From Lotus japonicus (lineage: Eukaryota > Streptophyta > Magnoliopsida > Fabales > Fabaceae), in the NCBI RefSeq assembly GCF_012489685.1, contig NC_080044.1, positions 66,884,732 to 66,948,731 of the forward strand: a DNA stretch of 64,000 bases. Reading direction: 5' to 3'. Below, one piece after another: positions 39,693-52,882 of this stretch. The position numbers were made by a program, and so were the translations under genes. The notes under the pieces are model-generated. The model ran no database searches. It saw only the letters and a program-made list of their open reading frames with translations, and was not told the DNA's origin. Position 1 is the stretch's first letter, and each line of letters starts with the position of its first letter.

Positions 39693-40339
39693 CAGTGTTT
39701 TAAGACTCAGCTCGGTAGTCGACTCAGTTGAGGTACTGAGTCAATGAGTCATTGGTCGGATCAGTGGGTTAATGGGTGGACTGCTTGACTCGGTCTAATA
39801 TTAAAAAAATTCAAAATTAATAATACTACTAACATTAATTAATAACTTCATAATAAAAACACACAAATAATTTATTTTAAGTCATTGTTAATTATAATAT
39901 AATATATATAAGTAATTATTATCACTTTTGTGTAATAACATTGATGTTTTATACTTTTCAAAGAATTTCATTGGGTGTTGTTATTGCTTATTATTTATGT
40001 TTATATATATATAATTGATTGTAACCATGTTGTCAATACACTTGCCTAGCCCAATGGTAACGTTCACTGTATTGAACCTGCAGGGAACGTGTTCAAATCC
40101 ATGCTAGGCACTTTTCCAATTTTTTTTCACAACTAATATACATGCTGGAAAAAAAAAGACTCGCCGGTTCAACCAAGACCGGCCGAGTCGCCGGTTCAAT
40201 CATTAAAACCGGCCGAGTTTACCGGTTCCCACCGGTTCAATTGCAGGACCGATCCATTATGAGGCTCGGACCGGTCAAGTGACCGAGTCCCGGTTCAACC
40301 GGTCGGACCGGCCGGTCCGAGCCGAGTTTTAAAACTATT
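39693..40339. mobile_element. hAT-like non-autonomous element
   Basis: Left CAGTGTTTTAAGACTCAGCTCGG; right, in reverse complement, TAGTTTTAAAACTCGGCTCGG. ACTTAGCG flanks it (39685-39692, 40340-40347), matching the 8-bp hAT target size. The right third is rich in ACCGGTTC-type palindromic words. A tRNA-like segment lies inside. No transposase. Confidence 0.65.
40043..40110 (+). repeat. tRNA-like relic
   Basis: TGCCTAGC and GCTAGGCA at the two ends pair perfectly like an acceptor stem. CCCAATGGTAACG resembles a D-arm/A-box, GTTCA-CTGTAT-TGAAC forms a 5-bp arm with a 6-base loop, and GTGTTCAAATCC resembles a B-box. The T-stem does not pair well, so this is not called a functional tRNA. Confidence 0.5.
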
Positions 40340-40519
40340 ACTTAGCGTCAGTCTCGACATCAACCCAATTTTTCCCACCGGTTCAATTGCAGGACCGATC
40401 CATTATGAGGCTCGGACCGGTCAAGTGACCGAGTCCCGGTTCAACCGGTCGGACCGGCCGGTCCGAGCCGAGTTTTAAAACTATTACTTAGCGTCAGTCT
40501 CGACATCAACCCAATTTTT
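40228..40519. repeat. Exact 146-bp tandem duplication
   Basis: The units 40228-40373 and 40374-40519 appear identical. Each spans the right end of the hAT-like element, its right target duplication and about 25 bp of flank, so the duplication arose after the insertion. Confidence 0.9.
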
Positions 40520-40542
40520 TCTTTTAGTTTCACTTATGCTTT

Positions 40543-40664
40543 GTGTGGTTGGAGGGAGTGGAAGGAAAAAAGAAAGAAAACACGGAAATCGAGGAAAGAA
40601 AACAAATTCATTCCTCAATTTTCGTGTTTTCTTTCCTTTTTCTTTCCCCTCCCTCCAACCAAAC
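40543..40664. repeat. Fold-back MITE, family M2 copy 1
   Basis: GTGTGGTTGGAGGGAG... pairs with ...CCCTCCCTCCAACCAAAC across nearly the whole 122 bp. A second copy of the same design is at 49228-49366. Confidence 0.7.
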
Positions 40665-41341
40665 ATAGTGTTAAGTCTCGCACTGAACTGCTATTAACAT
40701 TGATTATGACAGATGCTAAAATTACCGGTTAAAGAAAGAGGACATTCTCAAAGGAAGGGTTACATGTTTTGTAATGTTAATTTGGGGTTAGTGTTAGAAG
40801 TCCCACATTGGCTAGAAATAGAGCATATATTGCCTTTATAAGGGGTAGTGCAAACCTTAACTCTTGAGCTAACTTTTGTGGTTGAGTATAAGCCTCCCAA
40901 TTTCTATTATCGTATCAAAGCTTATTCTAGATCCATTTGTTAACTCTTGAACTAACTTTTGTGGTTGAGTATAGGCCTCCCAATTTCTAATAGTTAGCAT
41001 GGTTAGGATTTTGGGGGTATGCAGGGCTTGTGATTTTTTTGGGGTTATGAGTTATGATCACATTGACTTGTGGATTTAAGTACCAGTGGCATCGTCTTTG
41101 ATTAGTGCAAATGATTTGGTTCAACTACAAGTAAATTGGTAAATACTGATGAATTTTTACCGACTGCCTAACATCAATCACTAACTTCTCCAATAGTATT
41201 ACATTTTTTTCAGAAAAAAATTATTACCAACAGCCATGACCATCAGTGTGCTGCAGGAAGACTTCGCGAGAAAGTTCGTGTGTGGCAAGAATACATGGTG
41301 GAAAAGATTATGTACTGACGATCATAAGCATCGATAAAAAG

Positions 41342-41738
41342 GTACTTGCTGTGGTACCTTAAGCCAGACTAAGGTGTGGTACCCAAAATGAGTCGGCTTT
41401 AATAATAAATACTCATATACCGGTTAAAATTTTGATTGTGTTCTATCGTAGTAATGCAACGTTCCATTCTTAGGGACGTGAGATTTGAAAGTTGTGTTTT
41501 CTGAGCTTTGTGCATCCACCAACCATAGTCATTTTACGCGCATCTCCATCACCATTATTCGTTTCCACCACTCGTACATTTTTATCAAAAAATGAATTTC
41601 ATGAGATAAAGTTAATTGACAAGTAAAGTAAAATCTAATGATGTAGTATTTACCTTGAATAACATGATAATAATCTATAGAATTACTTAATAGGGTACCA
41701 TACCCAAAAAAAATTGAGGGTACCACAGAATTTACCTA
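41342..41738. mobile_element. Short inverted-repeat element with 9-bp target duplication
   Basis: CTGTGGTACC near the left end and GGTACCACAG near the right end form the inverted core; GATAAAAAG flanks it (41333-41341, 41739-41747). A 9-bp duplication suggests a Mutator-type MITE. 397 bp, non-coding. Confidence 0.65.
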
Positions 41739-41976
41739 GATAAAAAGTACCAATTGTTATACATGATCTTTCACTAATGTCGTCATTATTGGCTTCACTA
41801 GCCAAAGTTACACCATCAACATTTCACTAGGGTCATTGCACTATCGGCCCTGATTAGATATCACTCACATACAGTCACCACAAAACTTAAATACAATTAA
41901 TAAATGAATCATTTCACATATAAACTGCTCAATCCCTGATTTTCCATTTAATGTAAGACTTATTTCATTTATACTT

Positions 41977-42342
41977 TTTTTTTTGAAACGGGGTAATTCA
42001 TTAAAGAAATCAAATTGTCATAGAGGCTAGTACATCAGCTTGAATCAAAGACTCCAACTCCGGCGGCACCTCCTCAATCCAAACAGAGTTATGAAAATTT
42101 GAGGAGTTCTTAGCCAAGTGATCAGCTACAGAATTGCCGGTACGACGAACAAAAGATAAACTAAAGGACGTAAACGATAAAACTAAATCTCTGCAGTCAC
42201 TAAGAATAGAAAACAAATAAGAATCTCCACGATTTGCCTTCTGCCAAGTCTCAAAAAGATGTAAACAATCAGTTTCAAGCACACCCTTCGGAAACCCAAG
42301 TCCTTGGCCAAAGAGAGTGACCACCGGAAAGCTAACGCTTCG
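41977..42342 (-). mobile_element. 5'-truncated LINE with RNase H end
   Basis: Minus strand, poly(A) at the left (T-run to 41984). TCATTTATACTT flanks it (41965-41976, 42343-42354). The frame 42324-42010 reads GVLETDCLHLFETW, FSLSFVRRTGNSVADHLAKN and VPPELESLIQADV, the C-terminal part of a LINE RNase H domain. Confidence 0.82.
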
Positions 42343-42354
42343 TCATTTATACTT

Positions 42355-43346
42355 GTTACTACAGCAATAATGTATTGGGACTCTCCGTCGCTGGAGTTGG
42401 AACAATCTTCTGTTTGCTTTTCTCCCCTTTCCGTCCTGTTTATGTTCTTGCTGGCTGTCTATTGGCACCTAACTCTTATATTTTAACTCTTTGTACTTAG
42501 GTTCTAGCACCTCTTGAGCTTGTGCTAGTTAATTCATTTCTTTTAATGGCCAAAGTGATCATTGAAATATGTTTAATCTAAAATTAAACAACCGCGTTGA
42601 GATTAATGCGCGCAAAGGAAAGACCTAGAAAGAGTCTTTTCCTCCTAGAAGGGGAACAAGTTCTCATCCTTCAGGCCATTTTATTCAAGTTATATGTTGA
42701 GATAATAGATTCCAACATTTTCACACTCAGATTACTAGGTACGTAGCTCCAACTTTATTAGTTAGGCTTTGTTGCACTAATTGGCTCTTATTAGGATGAA
42801 TCAATATTAGTTTACATTATTTCTGTGGCCATGGTTCTCAGTGTGATTCCACTCAAGTGCCTTATCCCTTGTTTAAATTATTATAATCGATCCTAAAAAA
42901 ACAAGACTAATTTTAACTAACATACATATAAAACAAACATTAATTATAACTATGGCCTAGTCCATCCCTTTGTATAAAACCATGGATTTGGACACTTGAG
43001 GGTACATTCATTATGATTAATTAAGTCTTTGGAATCAAAGTAAAGATGATGTGAAAGGCAGATTTTTTTTATAACATTGTCTCATTTCTTATTTCATCTA
43101 ATGAAATTGTGACATGCCAACTAAAAAAGTAGCTAGGGATATAACATTTATAATCTTACATTAGTGATTTTTAATTGATATGTTAAAATTCATTGGTGAA
43201 ACAATAAATGAGATATATTTGGAGTACAAAAGCTCTCAATCTCAAGTTTTTGGTTTATTCCCACATTTCACCGGGCTTAACTGAGTGAGCATCTAAAATC
43301 ATAATTAGGCTCAACCCACTACGAGTTAGTGTGTGTTTGGTTTTCA
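42355..43346. other. Intergenic, no gene seen
   Basis: AT-rich sequence without supported features. Confidence 0.4.
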
Positions 43347-43406
43347 GTTTGCAAAACGGAGTTTGAGTGAATGTGGGTTTGCAAAACAGAGTTTGAGTGA
43401 ATGTGA
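43347..43406. repeat. 30-bp tandem duplication
   Basis: GTTTGCAAAACGGAGTTTGA and its near-identical repeat (GTTTGCAAAACAGAGTTTGA) follow each other with a 30-bp period. They lie at the left edge of a moderately repetitive region that runs to about 44390, where CCAAACGGAAATACAAACATA resembles an inverted end. Confidence 0.6.
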
Positions 43407-44399
43407 GTTGAATGTAATGTGATTTATGTTTAGATACTTTTATTTTAAAAGTAAGTTTGATGAAAAGAATGTTGTTTGGATAATTTAGTTGAAAGCACTT
43501 TTAAATGTGTCTAATTACTAAAAAGGGTATGATTGTTATAATGAATTTTTGTGTGAAGGTTTTGAAATTATTATTCCTTAAATTTATCATTTTCATTATT
43601 GTTTAAGTACATTTTTTTGGGTACATGTTTAAGTACATATTAAGCAATAACGTAATTTTTATGCAATTATTTTATAGTTAATCCATCAAAATTTAATAAA
43701 TTCAGAACAAATCAAAACACCAAACAAAAAATGAAATGCAAAATGAAAATTTAGCCTAACTTAAGCACCAGGCTCAGGCCCAACCATTTCACACCAACAG
43801 AGGAAAGGGGATAAGAAACGTGAGGGAGGAAGAGAGAGTTTGAGATCGAGATTGACGGTGGCTTCTCGGAGGCAATCTGAAGCGACAATGTTCCTCGCGC
43901 TGGCCAAGGAGAGATTGTTAGTATGACGATGGTGCTGCCGCGGTGGTTCGCAACTTCAGTGATGATGGTGTTCCAATGAAGGGGTAGAGGAGGACGAATG
44001 AATTTGTAGTGGCTTCTTGGACTACGATGGCGGAGGTCGCGGCGTGGTGAGGTGGTGGGTGATGTGGTGTGTGATGAAGCGGTGGTCTCGAAGGTGGTGT
44101 GTAATGGTGAAGCATGAGTTTCTGGATGTGGTGGTGGGCTCAAAGGTATGAAAGATGAGGGCTTTAATGTCACTACAGGTTGGGTGATGAATCTAAATTC
44201 AGGATTAATCACCCCCAACTGACTCAACTGAACTGAGAAGTTACACTTGAGTTGAGTTGGGATGAAAGCTGGTTTAGGGGTCAAACTGAGTTGGGTGAAT
44301 GTGAGTTGGAAGTTGCCAAACATCATGGCACAGAGTTACACATGAACCAAAAGTACTTTAGGGGCACCAAACGGAAATACAAACATAGCCTTAGTAGAT

Positions 44400-46639
44400 T
44401 AGGTGATCTGACTCAACTTTATTTAAAAACTAACGAAAAATTCAGAAAAACATTTAAAAATACTATTAGACAGAAAAATGTGAGAAAAAAATGTAAATTT
44501 CAAATTACCCACAACAAAATGTGTGAAACATAACCATTTCATGAACAAAAACTAACTCATGTTCCAATTATAATGTTAAAAAACAATTTTAATTCTTTTC
44601 TATTACTAAAAAGTAAAAATTTAAAATAAAAATAAACTGATTCACCAAATTAGGCGAGCCGAGAAAGAAAAAAGAAACTTGCTTCAATATATGTCATGTT
44701 TTTTCAACATAATACACACAAAAAATGAGTTAACCCGAGTTGGCTCACGAATGGAAGCCATTATCACAACCCTACAATTCACATATAACAATCCATGTAC
44801 GTTTTGCAATGGTAACAATAACGGGATTCTTATTCGAGGTGGTCCATTTAGTGCAACCCCACCATTACTAAATAATTAGCTTCTTCTGCCAAAGTTGTTT
44901 CATATGATTCAGGCTACACTGCCACTACGTGCGCCCTTTGTTTTCATTACTTTTGAGATGAAGAAGAAGTATGCGTAAATGATAAAACCTCTTAAAGTAT
45001 ATGATGTATGCGTTATATTGATGAAAAAAGGAAAAATAGACACCAAACATATAATGAGTGGTTAGTTGGTTCAAATAATACATGTTTTATTATATTAAAT
45101 AAGATTTTAAATTCAAATCTTTTGTATGGAAAAACTCTCGTCTAACAAGTTAGTCATACCAGAATACGTATAAATGTTATTGTCTCGAATAAAATTGTCT
45201 TTGTGAATGATACACGCCTTAAATTAATAACACAAAAAGGAAAAACAGACAGGTTAGCTAGTTAGATACGTGTCCACCTTTTTTTTGAAGTGATAAATAA
45301 TGGAAATGCAGGCGTATCTTGATGGCAAATCGAACTAATTAGAAGAAAAAAAATAAATAAAGAAAAAAAACGACGACGCTTGTTCTCCTCTTTACCAGAG
45401 ATAAGGAAAGCTGTAAAGCATGTGTGTACTTGGCAATTTCCATCGTAGAGCTTCTTTCAAGCTTTTGAAGTGAAGTTTGACCTCTTTATCTTTTTATGTA
45501 TAGTTTTTATGACCATGCTAAGATTGTCTGATTGTGCATTAGTCCATTTCAATTGACACATTTTGGCTAGTGATGATCATTTCAATTTTGAACCTTTTTG
45601 CACGTCTTAAACTCCCCTCATTTATTGAAAATAGTACATCTAATCAATTATAGTTGGATCTTTTAGAGGATGAAGTTCACATTAAAAAGCTTTGGACATG
45701 AAGTGCTAAAATTGCAAATTAACCACCAACTTTGTCAATAAGTAGCTAGGATCCACTTTTGAAAATTGTGGTTAAATTAAATAATTTGCAATTTTTAATA
45801 ATACTACCTCTTTAGTTTTTAAAACCGTTAAATTGCAACTAGTTAAAAAATTAGAAGGGAAGATAATCCAAAGTCAACCATTTTTAGATCAAATTTCATT
45901 GTCAATGCATACTTTAGGGTGTGAATTTTCGGGAAAAAATTAATTATCACCAATGATGGCTAGTAGAAATTAGATAGCTATGGATAACAATTATTAATAA
46001 AATGCTGAAAATGGAAGGACAAATTAACCAGTGTAGGAAAGTGACATACGTGGAGCGCAGGTCACTTAATCAAGATTTATTTAATGCTAATAAGTGGGAT
46101 TTGGTTTGGATTTGTACAACAAATCTATTCTCAGCGCATTTGTTTTTATCATATTCGTAGTGACTAGCAATTAAAAATAATCTTAGTGGGGTGTGAGTAA
46201 GTAAAGATTAAATAGAATTAAAGGTAGAAATTATACGGATCATATAAATAAATAAAATATACAATATATATTGATGATTGTTTAGTGGCGAGGTGTCATG
46301 TTATGTTATGGAAAGGAATATCGTAGTATCCATGTTGTCCTTTGCGTGTACGTTGGTGGAAGGTGACGATTGAGGCTAAATGGGGCCCAAACTTTGAATT
46401 GGGCTGGGGCCCATTTACCTTACAACCCACCTCACTGTGATTCCCTATTTTTGTTATTCTTTTTTCACTGCTTTCATGCTCAGACAAGGGATAAGCATTG
46501 AAATTTGCACTCTCTTCAGCTTTACTATATAATATCCTTGCTCTATTTTATTTCCATGCATATGCTTTTGCAACTTTATTAGGAAATAATGAGACTTCCT
46601 AAGTAAGTGACAAAGATTGATAGATAGGTGATGCTAGCA
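44400..46639. other. Intergenic, no gene seen
   Basis: Short frames only. No repeat borders that I could define. Confidence 0.4.
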
Positions 46640-46717
46640 GGAAACTGATTAGTAGAGATCCCCTTAATGCATATATCTGGAAACTGATTAGTAGAGATCC
46701 CCTTAATGCATATATCT
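46640..46717. repeat. 39-bp tandem duplication
   Basis: Two identical 39-bp units starting GGAAACTGATTAGTAGAG and ending ATATATCT. Confidence 0.85.
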
Positions 46718-49227
46718 GACAAATATGAGAAAAGCAGAAAAAGAAAAGAAAAGAAAAAAAAGTAATGAATGCGATTTACATAAATGTGATAAGATAAGAG
46801 ATAAATGTGTTAAAATAAGAGATAAAGTGAAAAATCTAGTAAGCATTTAGACTATTTTGAAGTCTAAATATCATAATTATAATTATGGATGTACAAAACC
46901 CGACTCGATACATTAATTAATATGTTTTGAGTCTATTAAATTTGTATCTCATCAAATTTCTTCAAGTCTAATGATGAGTTTGAGTTTGAAAAATTATCTC
47001 AATCAAAGACTAATCCCAATCATGGAGTCGTTGGAACTTGGAATGAAGCATTGCGTTAGCAGTTCGTAAACCCCGATTGTGAAGCTCTGGCGCAGATCGG
47101 CTGAAAGACAATTATAATTCACCTTGACCCGTCTCATGAACACCTCATAACGTAAGTACTGCGAGGTACATGATAAAATGAGAAGACAAAAATTAAATAA
47201 GTTACAAGGTGCACTATGTACGGGAAAAGCTTGTGCAAAAATCTGTGGCAAGCAAAGCATACACAATGGAGATGGAGGGCACTTCATCAATTAATTAAGG
47301 GGTCCTTGTCGCCAACCAATTCGGGGCGTGTGGCTCTCTTTGTGAAGGACCTTTCATGAGTGAGCATTATTTGGAATGAAATCTAACTGGTTAAGCTTAT
47401 TTTTATTCTTGCATAAACTATTTTTGATCTTTAATTTTACATGTGTAAATACCTGAAAGGGATAAGCTGTGTGATGTTAAGTTTTGGCTATGGTTGTTAA
47501 TTGATTAATTCTAGTTGGTTCCATTACATAAATATGCGGAAAATAAGACGCCGTTGTTTCATTTGGTAGCTTGCTAATGCTAACGGAAATCACATCAGCA
47601 CTATATTCATACGTACGCAATAAGTAAGCCAGCACAATCCCGAAAAATCGAAGCCTCATTAATTCCATATCAGACAGATTTCGCGCCTTCGCGGAGAAAT
47701 AATGTACACGTTAGCCACAATTAATTTTTGGCTTATTAACACATACATTCAGCTCATGATATGTTTAAAAGAACTATAGATAGAAGTCTACTCATTTAAC
47801 GTAATCTTAGAGTTTTAAAAGATTAATCTTATTGTCGGTTGTGAAGATATCTTAAAATATAAAATAAAACAACTTTGATCCCTCAAATATTAATTTTGTG
47901 AAAATAGAATTTATCCGTCGATTTGACATCCAATTTTTAATGAGGGTGAACTCAGTAATGAAATTAATTAAATAAAAATAAATAATTTAAAAGTAAAAAT
48001 TACTAAACCTTAATTTTAAATTTTTAATGAAAATAATTATTCTTTTTAATTTTATTGTTCATCATTCCTTCCTCATCATCCATCCCAAAAATATTAAGAT
48101 TAGAGGGTAAGTAAGTACTGTCTCATCCGTGAATACAATCAAACCGATTTGAACTGAACACATTATGTTGGGTTGAATTGGATCATCAATTCGATTTAGA
48201 CCTTTTTTACTGTATCCGATCACCATCGATTCAAGTATTTATTGAAATTGAGAATTGAAAAAACGATCCATCTAAATCAATTCAATGAACTAAAAATTGT
48301 TATTTACATTTAGCTCAAACACTCTTCATCATTTACATTGCCTATTTTATGGTGCATATGATTTTTCCAATATGCATTTAAAAATTAAGGACTTCCGTAC
48401 ATTCTTAACTTAATAAATCATCTTATATTTTAAAACATATTTTTATAATTTACATGTTAGTCTAATACGTACTAGTATAATAATTTAAGCAAAACATGAA
48501 AGACTTCAAATCCTCTATTTTTATAAGAGTGGCTGCATAGCCACTAAAAAACACATGATAACTAAGGAGATAATATCCGTCCTAAATGAACCCGATTGGA
48601 TTAGTATAATAGATTAAATAAGAATTGTAATCATTGCTCGTATGCTCTTCCTTCTATTATATGGTTGTGCTAATTATTTAAAATCCGCAGCTTTTGGAAA
48701 AAGAAGTATCATTTCATTCATTTTTTAAACAGCTGCTTTTGATAGGGAAAATGAAACGGTTTCCACTATCTTTCTTTCCACCCACTGCATTAATTAATGC
48801 TATGCGTACATACATATCCTTACTAAGCAACAAAAATTATGACAGAAGTAAAGATTTCGTGAGAAACGAGCACACCGTGGACGCTACCGTCACGGCATGC
48901 ATGCGCCGCCGTTTCCAAACGGATCATGTCTGAGTTCGATGATTGTTCCTCCATCCAACGGCTGTCACGAAATCTCCTAGTACTTTACTCAGTAGAGCAG
49001 AGCACATATGGTTTATCTCATGCTCATCAGGTTCAGGTGGTCTTCACATAAAACTTACTTACCTCAATGATACTGGGCCCCACTATGATGTCAGATGGTC
49101 CTATCCTATGTTGCACTATGCTAGTACTAGTATTTTTAAATAAAAAAATATAGAAAAATAAATAAGATTAAACCATGGAAATGGAATAACTTTCAGCTCA
49201 TGACTACTTATGAGAAATTAGGTTTTC
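46718..49227. other. Intergenic, no gene seen
   Basis: AT-rich. Frames of 60-95 codons on the minus strand (47003-47290, 47477-47668) show no recognisable family or splice context. Confidence 0.4.
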
Positions 49228-49366
49228 GTTTGGTTGGGTGGAAGGAAAGCGGGAAGGAAAGAAAATACGGAAATTGATGGATGAATTAAGACTACACCTT
49301 AGTCTTAATTCACTCCTCGGTTTCCGTGTTTTCTTTCCTTTCCATTTTCCTTCCACCCAACCAAAC
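49228..49366. repeat. Fold-back MITE, family M2 copy 2
   Basis: GTTTGGTTGGGTGGAAGG at the left and CCTTCCACCCAACCAAAC at the right, with an inverted TTAAGACTA/TAGTCTTAA core. Same architecture as 40543-40664. Confidence 0.75.
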
Positions 49367-50717
49367 ATGCAGAAGAGGGTAATTGTTCACTCCCAACTCA
49401 AGATATCCTAAATCATCATGAGAATTGTATCACTCAATTAATAGCTATGAACATCACTAAAACTAGATTTAAACATGTTTTAGGTGATTAATGTGAAAGA
49501 AAAATAGAATTAGAGAGAAAAAGAAGTTTGGTGAGAAGTAAAAATATTTTTAGGCATTCGAATATCAGAATTAGTAGAATTTTTAATAGATATTCTTTAT
49601 GTGTGGAAGCAACGGGATGAGATACGGGCATCCTAGCTATGCTGCATCATATTTAAATGTTTTTATATAAGCATCATAGAGTATAAATAGAATTGTATAT
49701 GAAACATCCCAATCCCAAGAGTTTTAGTTGGGGAATCTCTTTTTTCATATTATTATATTCCATGTAAAATTCTTAATTGTGAAGGAGCAAATCAGCTTGT
49801 TCCTGAGTCGAATCTCCATATCCAGATTGAGTTTACAATTACGATATGAAATTATACTGGAAGTGGCATTTTTTCTTTACATTTATTCAATAAATAATTA
49901 ATATATCTTCTTTACAGATTCCAGTAATCCAGCCTCATGAAACATGCATTGCATGTACATTTTATAAATTAATATGAATGAGCTAGGTACAAATTAAACA
50001 ATTAGTTGTTTACTGAACCCATGTTTTAGCTAGAGCTTATCCATCTATTTGAATCGCTAGATACTCTTTTAAGTGACTTGAGGAAATGAAAACATATCCA
50101 ACGGAATATATGTTCTAATTTTATTTTATTCTTTGTTTGTTTCTTGCCAAACATGCAAGAGGATCACATTCTTGTTGATTTCATGATCAATTTTCAACTA
50201 TTAGACACCACGATGATGTCAGCTCACATTACAATATCCTCATTTTTTTCTCCTTCTCTATTTTTTGACGAAAAAAATATTTATAGACCGCACATAAGAT
50301 ACTGAGTTTTGTGATGATTTTTAACCCTCTATATATCTACCTATGTGCTTAATGTATTGTTGTTGAATTTTTCTTATCACCTTATATTAATAGTGGTGGT
50401 TCATGTACATTAACCTTTCACTAGACATCCCGATACAGAAAATTTGACTGCAATTTGTTTTATAAACTCTAGAAAATATTATTGCAAATGGTAAAATTTA
50501 TTTTTCTTATAAACTCCGCAAGACTATCACAAACTACACTAGAGGTATCACATGTTTCAATTGTTCATGAATCTTTCAAATTTTATATATTATAATATCA
50601 TTATTTTCTTTTCTTCATATTTTGAGTGTAAACACCCCATTTGGGGTTTAGAATTTATGGCAAAACATTTTGCTATTCTCCTGTTCCTCTTGGATATGAT
50701 TTCAATAATTATTTGTC
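49367..50717. other. Intergenic, no gene seen
   Basis: AT-rich sequence; no supported frame. Confidence 0.4.
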
Positions 50718-50876
50718 CACACCTCTAAATTGAGGTGGAAAGAGGTGGAGGAGGAGAGAGATAAGAAGAAAAGAAAAAGTAAGAGAGAGAAAGTATAAGA
50801 TGTGATAGATGATAAGATGAGAGAGATAGAAATAAAAATAGGTGGAAATGAAGTGTATAAATAATGATGTGTGTAT
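50718..50876. repeat. M1 family MITE-like repeat, copy 3
   Basis: CACACCTCTAAATTGAGGTGG followed by GA-rich sequence with GTAAGAGAGAGAAAGTATAAGA-like runs, ending near GATGTGTGT. Parallel to 2641-2789. Confidence 0.55.
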
Positions 50877-51419
50877 ATATCATTACTCATATGATTTGGA
50901 CATGACTAGTAACGCCAATGAGTGCGCATTCCTTGGGACAATCCTATCCATCCTGGATGCAGAGACTCAAAATATCAAAATTTCAAATAAAAATCTAAAA
51001 CTCTCAAACTAATTGAACCGCACTTAACATATGTGATTTAAGTATATATACTTAATTTTATTAACTAATATCTCATATTCAACTCATAAAAAATCCTATA
51101 AAGCATAATAAGCCCTATTAAGATGTGAATGTTTATGACCGATATTGTGTTTGATTTTCAGTTTAGAAGTTTGTTTGAGACATTAAAATTCAAAATTACA
51201 CATTATAACGCCCCAAACGTGAAAAAGTTTTGAACCTTTGCCGAGTGAAAACACTTTCGAACTGATAACCAAACTGTAAATAAAAGATTCTAGATAAAAT
51301 TGCCAACAAAATGAACCTCAGTGGACCCCACTGCTCCCACAGGTGAATAATGACATCATGAATCACCTCCAGCTATGCTCTCCATAATCCAAAACAGAAA
51401 CCCATTTCTAAAAACTCTC

Positions 51420-51427
51420 TATAAATA
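51420..51427 (+). promoter_or_regulatory. TATA box of the GDU gene
   Basis: TATAAATA within CTCTCTATAAATACC. Transcription would start near 51450-51460, followed by a pyrimidine-rich leader (51467-51560) and the ATG at 51590. Confidence 0.75.
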
Positions 51428-51589
51428 CCTTTCCACCCCATCACCCACTCCTCAACCATTAACATTAATCTTTCTTTCACTCCTCTCTTTCCTTTTGAAA
51501 CCCTCTCTAATCATTTTCCTCTTCTTTCCTCTCTTTCCTCTCTCTCCCCTGTTCTCACTGTTTCACACCCAGACAACACAAAAACCAAA

Positions 51590-52099
51590 ATGGCAGCAGC
51601 AGCATACAGAGAACCCATGATGCACGAAAGAGCCCCTACCTCATCCCAAATACCACCACACTCACCATGGCATTCCCCTGTTCCTTACCTCTTCGGAGGT
51701 TTAGCAGCCATGTTAGGCCTCATAGCTTTCGCACTGTTAATCCTCGCATGCTCCTACTGGAAACTCTCAGGCTACCTCGAAAACAGCAACGAATCAGAGC
51801 GAGACCTCGAAGCAGGGGAAGGAAAATCCGACCAAGACCAGAAGCCGCAGAAACCGTACGAGGAGAAGATCTTGGTCATCATGGCTGGACAAGAAAAACC
51901 AACATTCTTAGCCACACCAAGCATGACAAGCTCGAGTACAAGCAGCAGTAGTACTACCAGAACCTCATCATTCGCCGACAACACCAGCACCTGTACCTGC
52001 GGCGACCGGAAATCTGTGGAAATGAGCACTGACGACGCCGCCGTGAAACAGGGAAGCGGTCAGGTACCTGACACCTCGGCAGAAGGATCAGAACGTTAA
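51590..52099 (+). CDS. GDU: GLUTAMINE DUMPER-family protein
   Basis: A single-exon gene for 169 aa, the usual size for this plant-only family. GDU proteins are small plasma-membrane proteins that change amino-acid export; in Arabidopsis overexpression causes glutamine secretion, and they interact with LOG2-type ubiquitin ligases. Seen here: a hydrophilic N-terminus, one membrane span at residues 33-57 (YLFGGLAAMLGLIAFALLIL and on), a short acidic stretch, and the family-defining VIMAG motif at 96-100 followed by QEKPTFLATP. The C-terminal third is Ser/Thr-rich and poorly conserved in the family. The ATG fits the TATA-box distance and lies after a long CT-rich leader. Which of the GDU1-7 types it matches is not determined. 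Confidence 0.95.
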   Translation: MAAAAYREPMMHERAPTSSQIPPHSPWHSPVPYLFGGLAAMLGLIAFALLILACSYWKLSGYLENSNESERDLEAGEGKSDQDQKPQKPYEEKILVIMAGQEKPTFLATPSMTSSSTSSSSTTRTSSFADNTSTCTCGDRKSVEMSTDDAAVKQGSGQVPDTSAEGSER

Positions 52100-52882
52100 T
52101 TGAGCATCGATCTGCGGCGTCGATCGGCACATGTTCCGGGTTTTTGTTTTCTAGCTGGTGAAAACGTAAAGCTCGTGACACTGGTTTTTGGAACTTTGTT
52201 TTAGGTGTCTTCCTCTGCATGTTTCAGGATTGGTTATGTAGCGATGGGTTCAGAATTTCAGATCCTTCTAGTATTAATTTAGATATAGATGATATATATA
52301 AGGTTTTTCATTTTCATTTTCACAACTGTACATCATTTCGGGAGTGTAAATTGGTTGAGGTGCATGGAATGAAAGAAGCTTTAATTTGCTAGCTGTTTCA
52401 CAATTTTGGTTTTCATTGAGATAAGATTTGAAATTGAGAATTTTTTTAGACATAATTTTGGATAAGAAATTCAAAGAAAGAAAAAGGGTTTTATGAGTGT
52501 GGTTTGATTAATTGCAAGATGTGGCGATACCATTGTAGTGTGTGTTGAGACGTGTAAAGCTATGCGCAAAGTAAGGGGAGGAGAATTGTTGTATGTGTCT
52601 GATGCGGCGAGAGGACACCATGAAAAAACAGTAGTAGGTGCACTGTTTGTTCCTCGTGACACTCATGATGATTATGCGTTTTAGACTTGCTTCCTTTCAT
52701 TTTGATTTTTTTTATTGTTCTCGTTTTCAGGGCTTTCTCTGTTTTAGTACAATATTTTGAGTTTCATTGCCTCTGGGAATGCTCAATGTGTTGTCTAACT
52801 GGGGCATTTTCTTCATGTCTCTAGAATAATGGTTTCACACTTTCACTGTGTTCACCTTCCAGCTTCATGCCATTAATATTAG
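52100..52882. other. GDU 3' UTR and flank
   Basis: GC content drops after the stop. Likely 3' UTR to about 52300. No further gene seen. Confidence 0.5.

Noticed and set aside
40043..40110. Functional tRNA gene
   Set aside because: The T-stem does not pair and the segment sits inside a transposon; kept only as a tRNA-like relic.
43751..44326. 191-codon frame on the minus strand
   Set aside because: Low-complexity Pro/Thr/His/Ser composition, no domain, inside repetitive sequence with possible inverted ends; overlapping frames are equally open.
47003..47290. 95-codon minus-strand frame
   Set aside because: No splice context, no family match that I recognise, ordinary intergenic composition.
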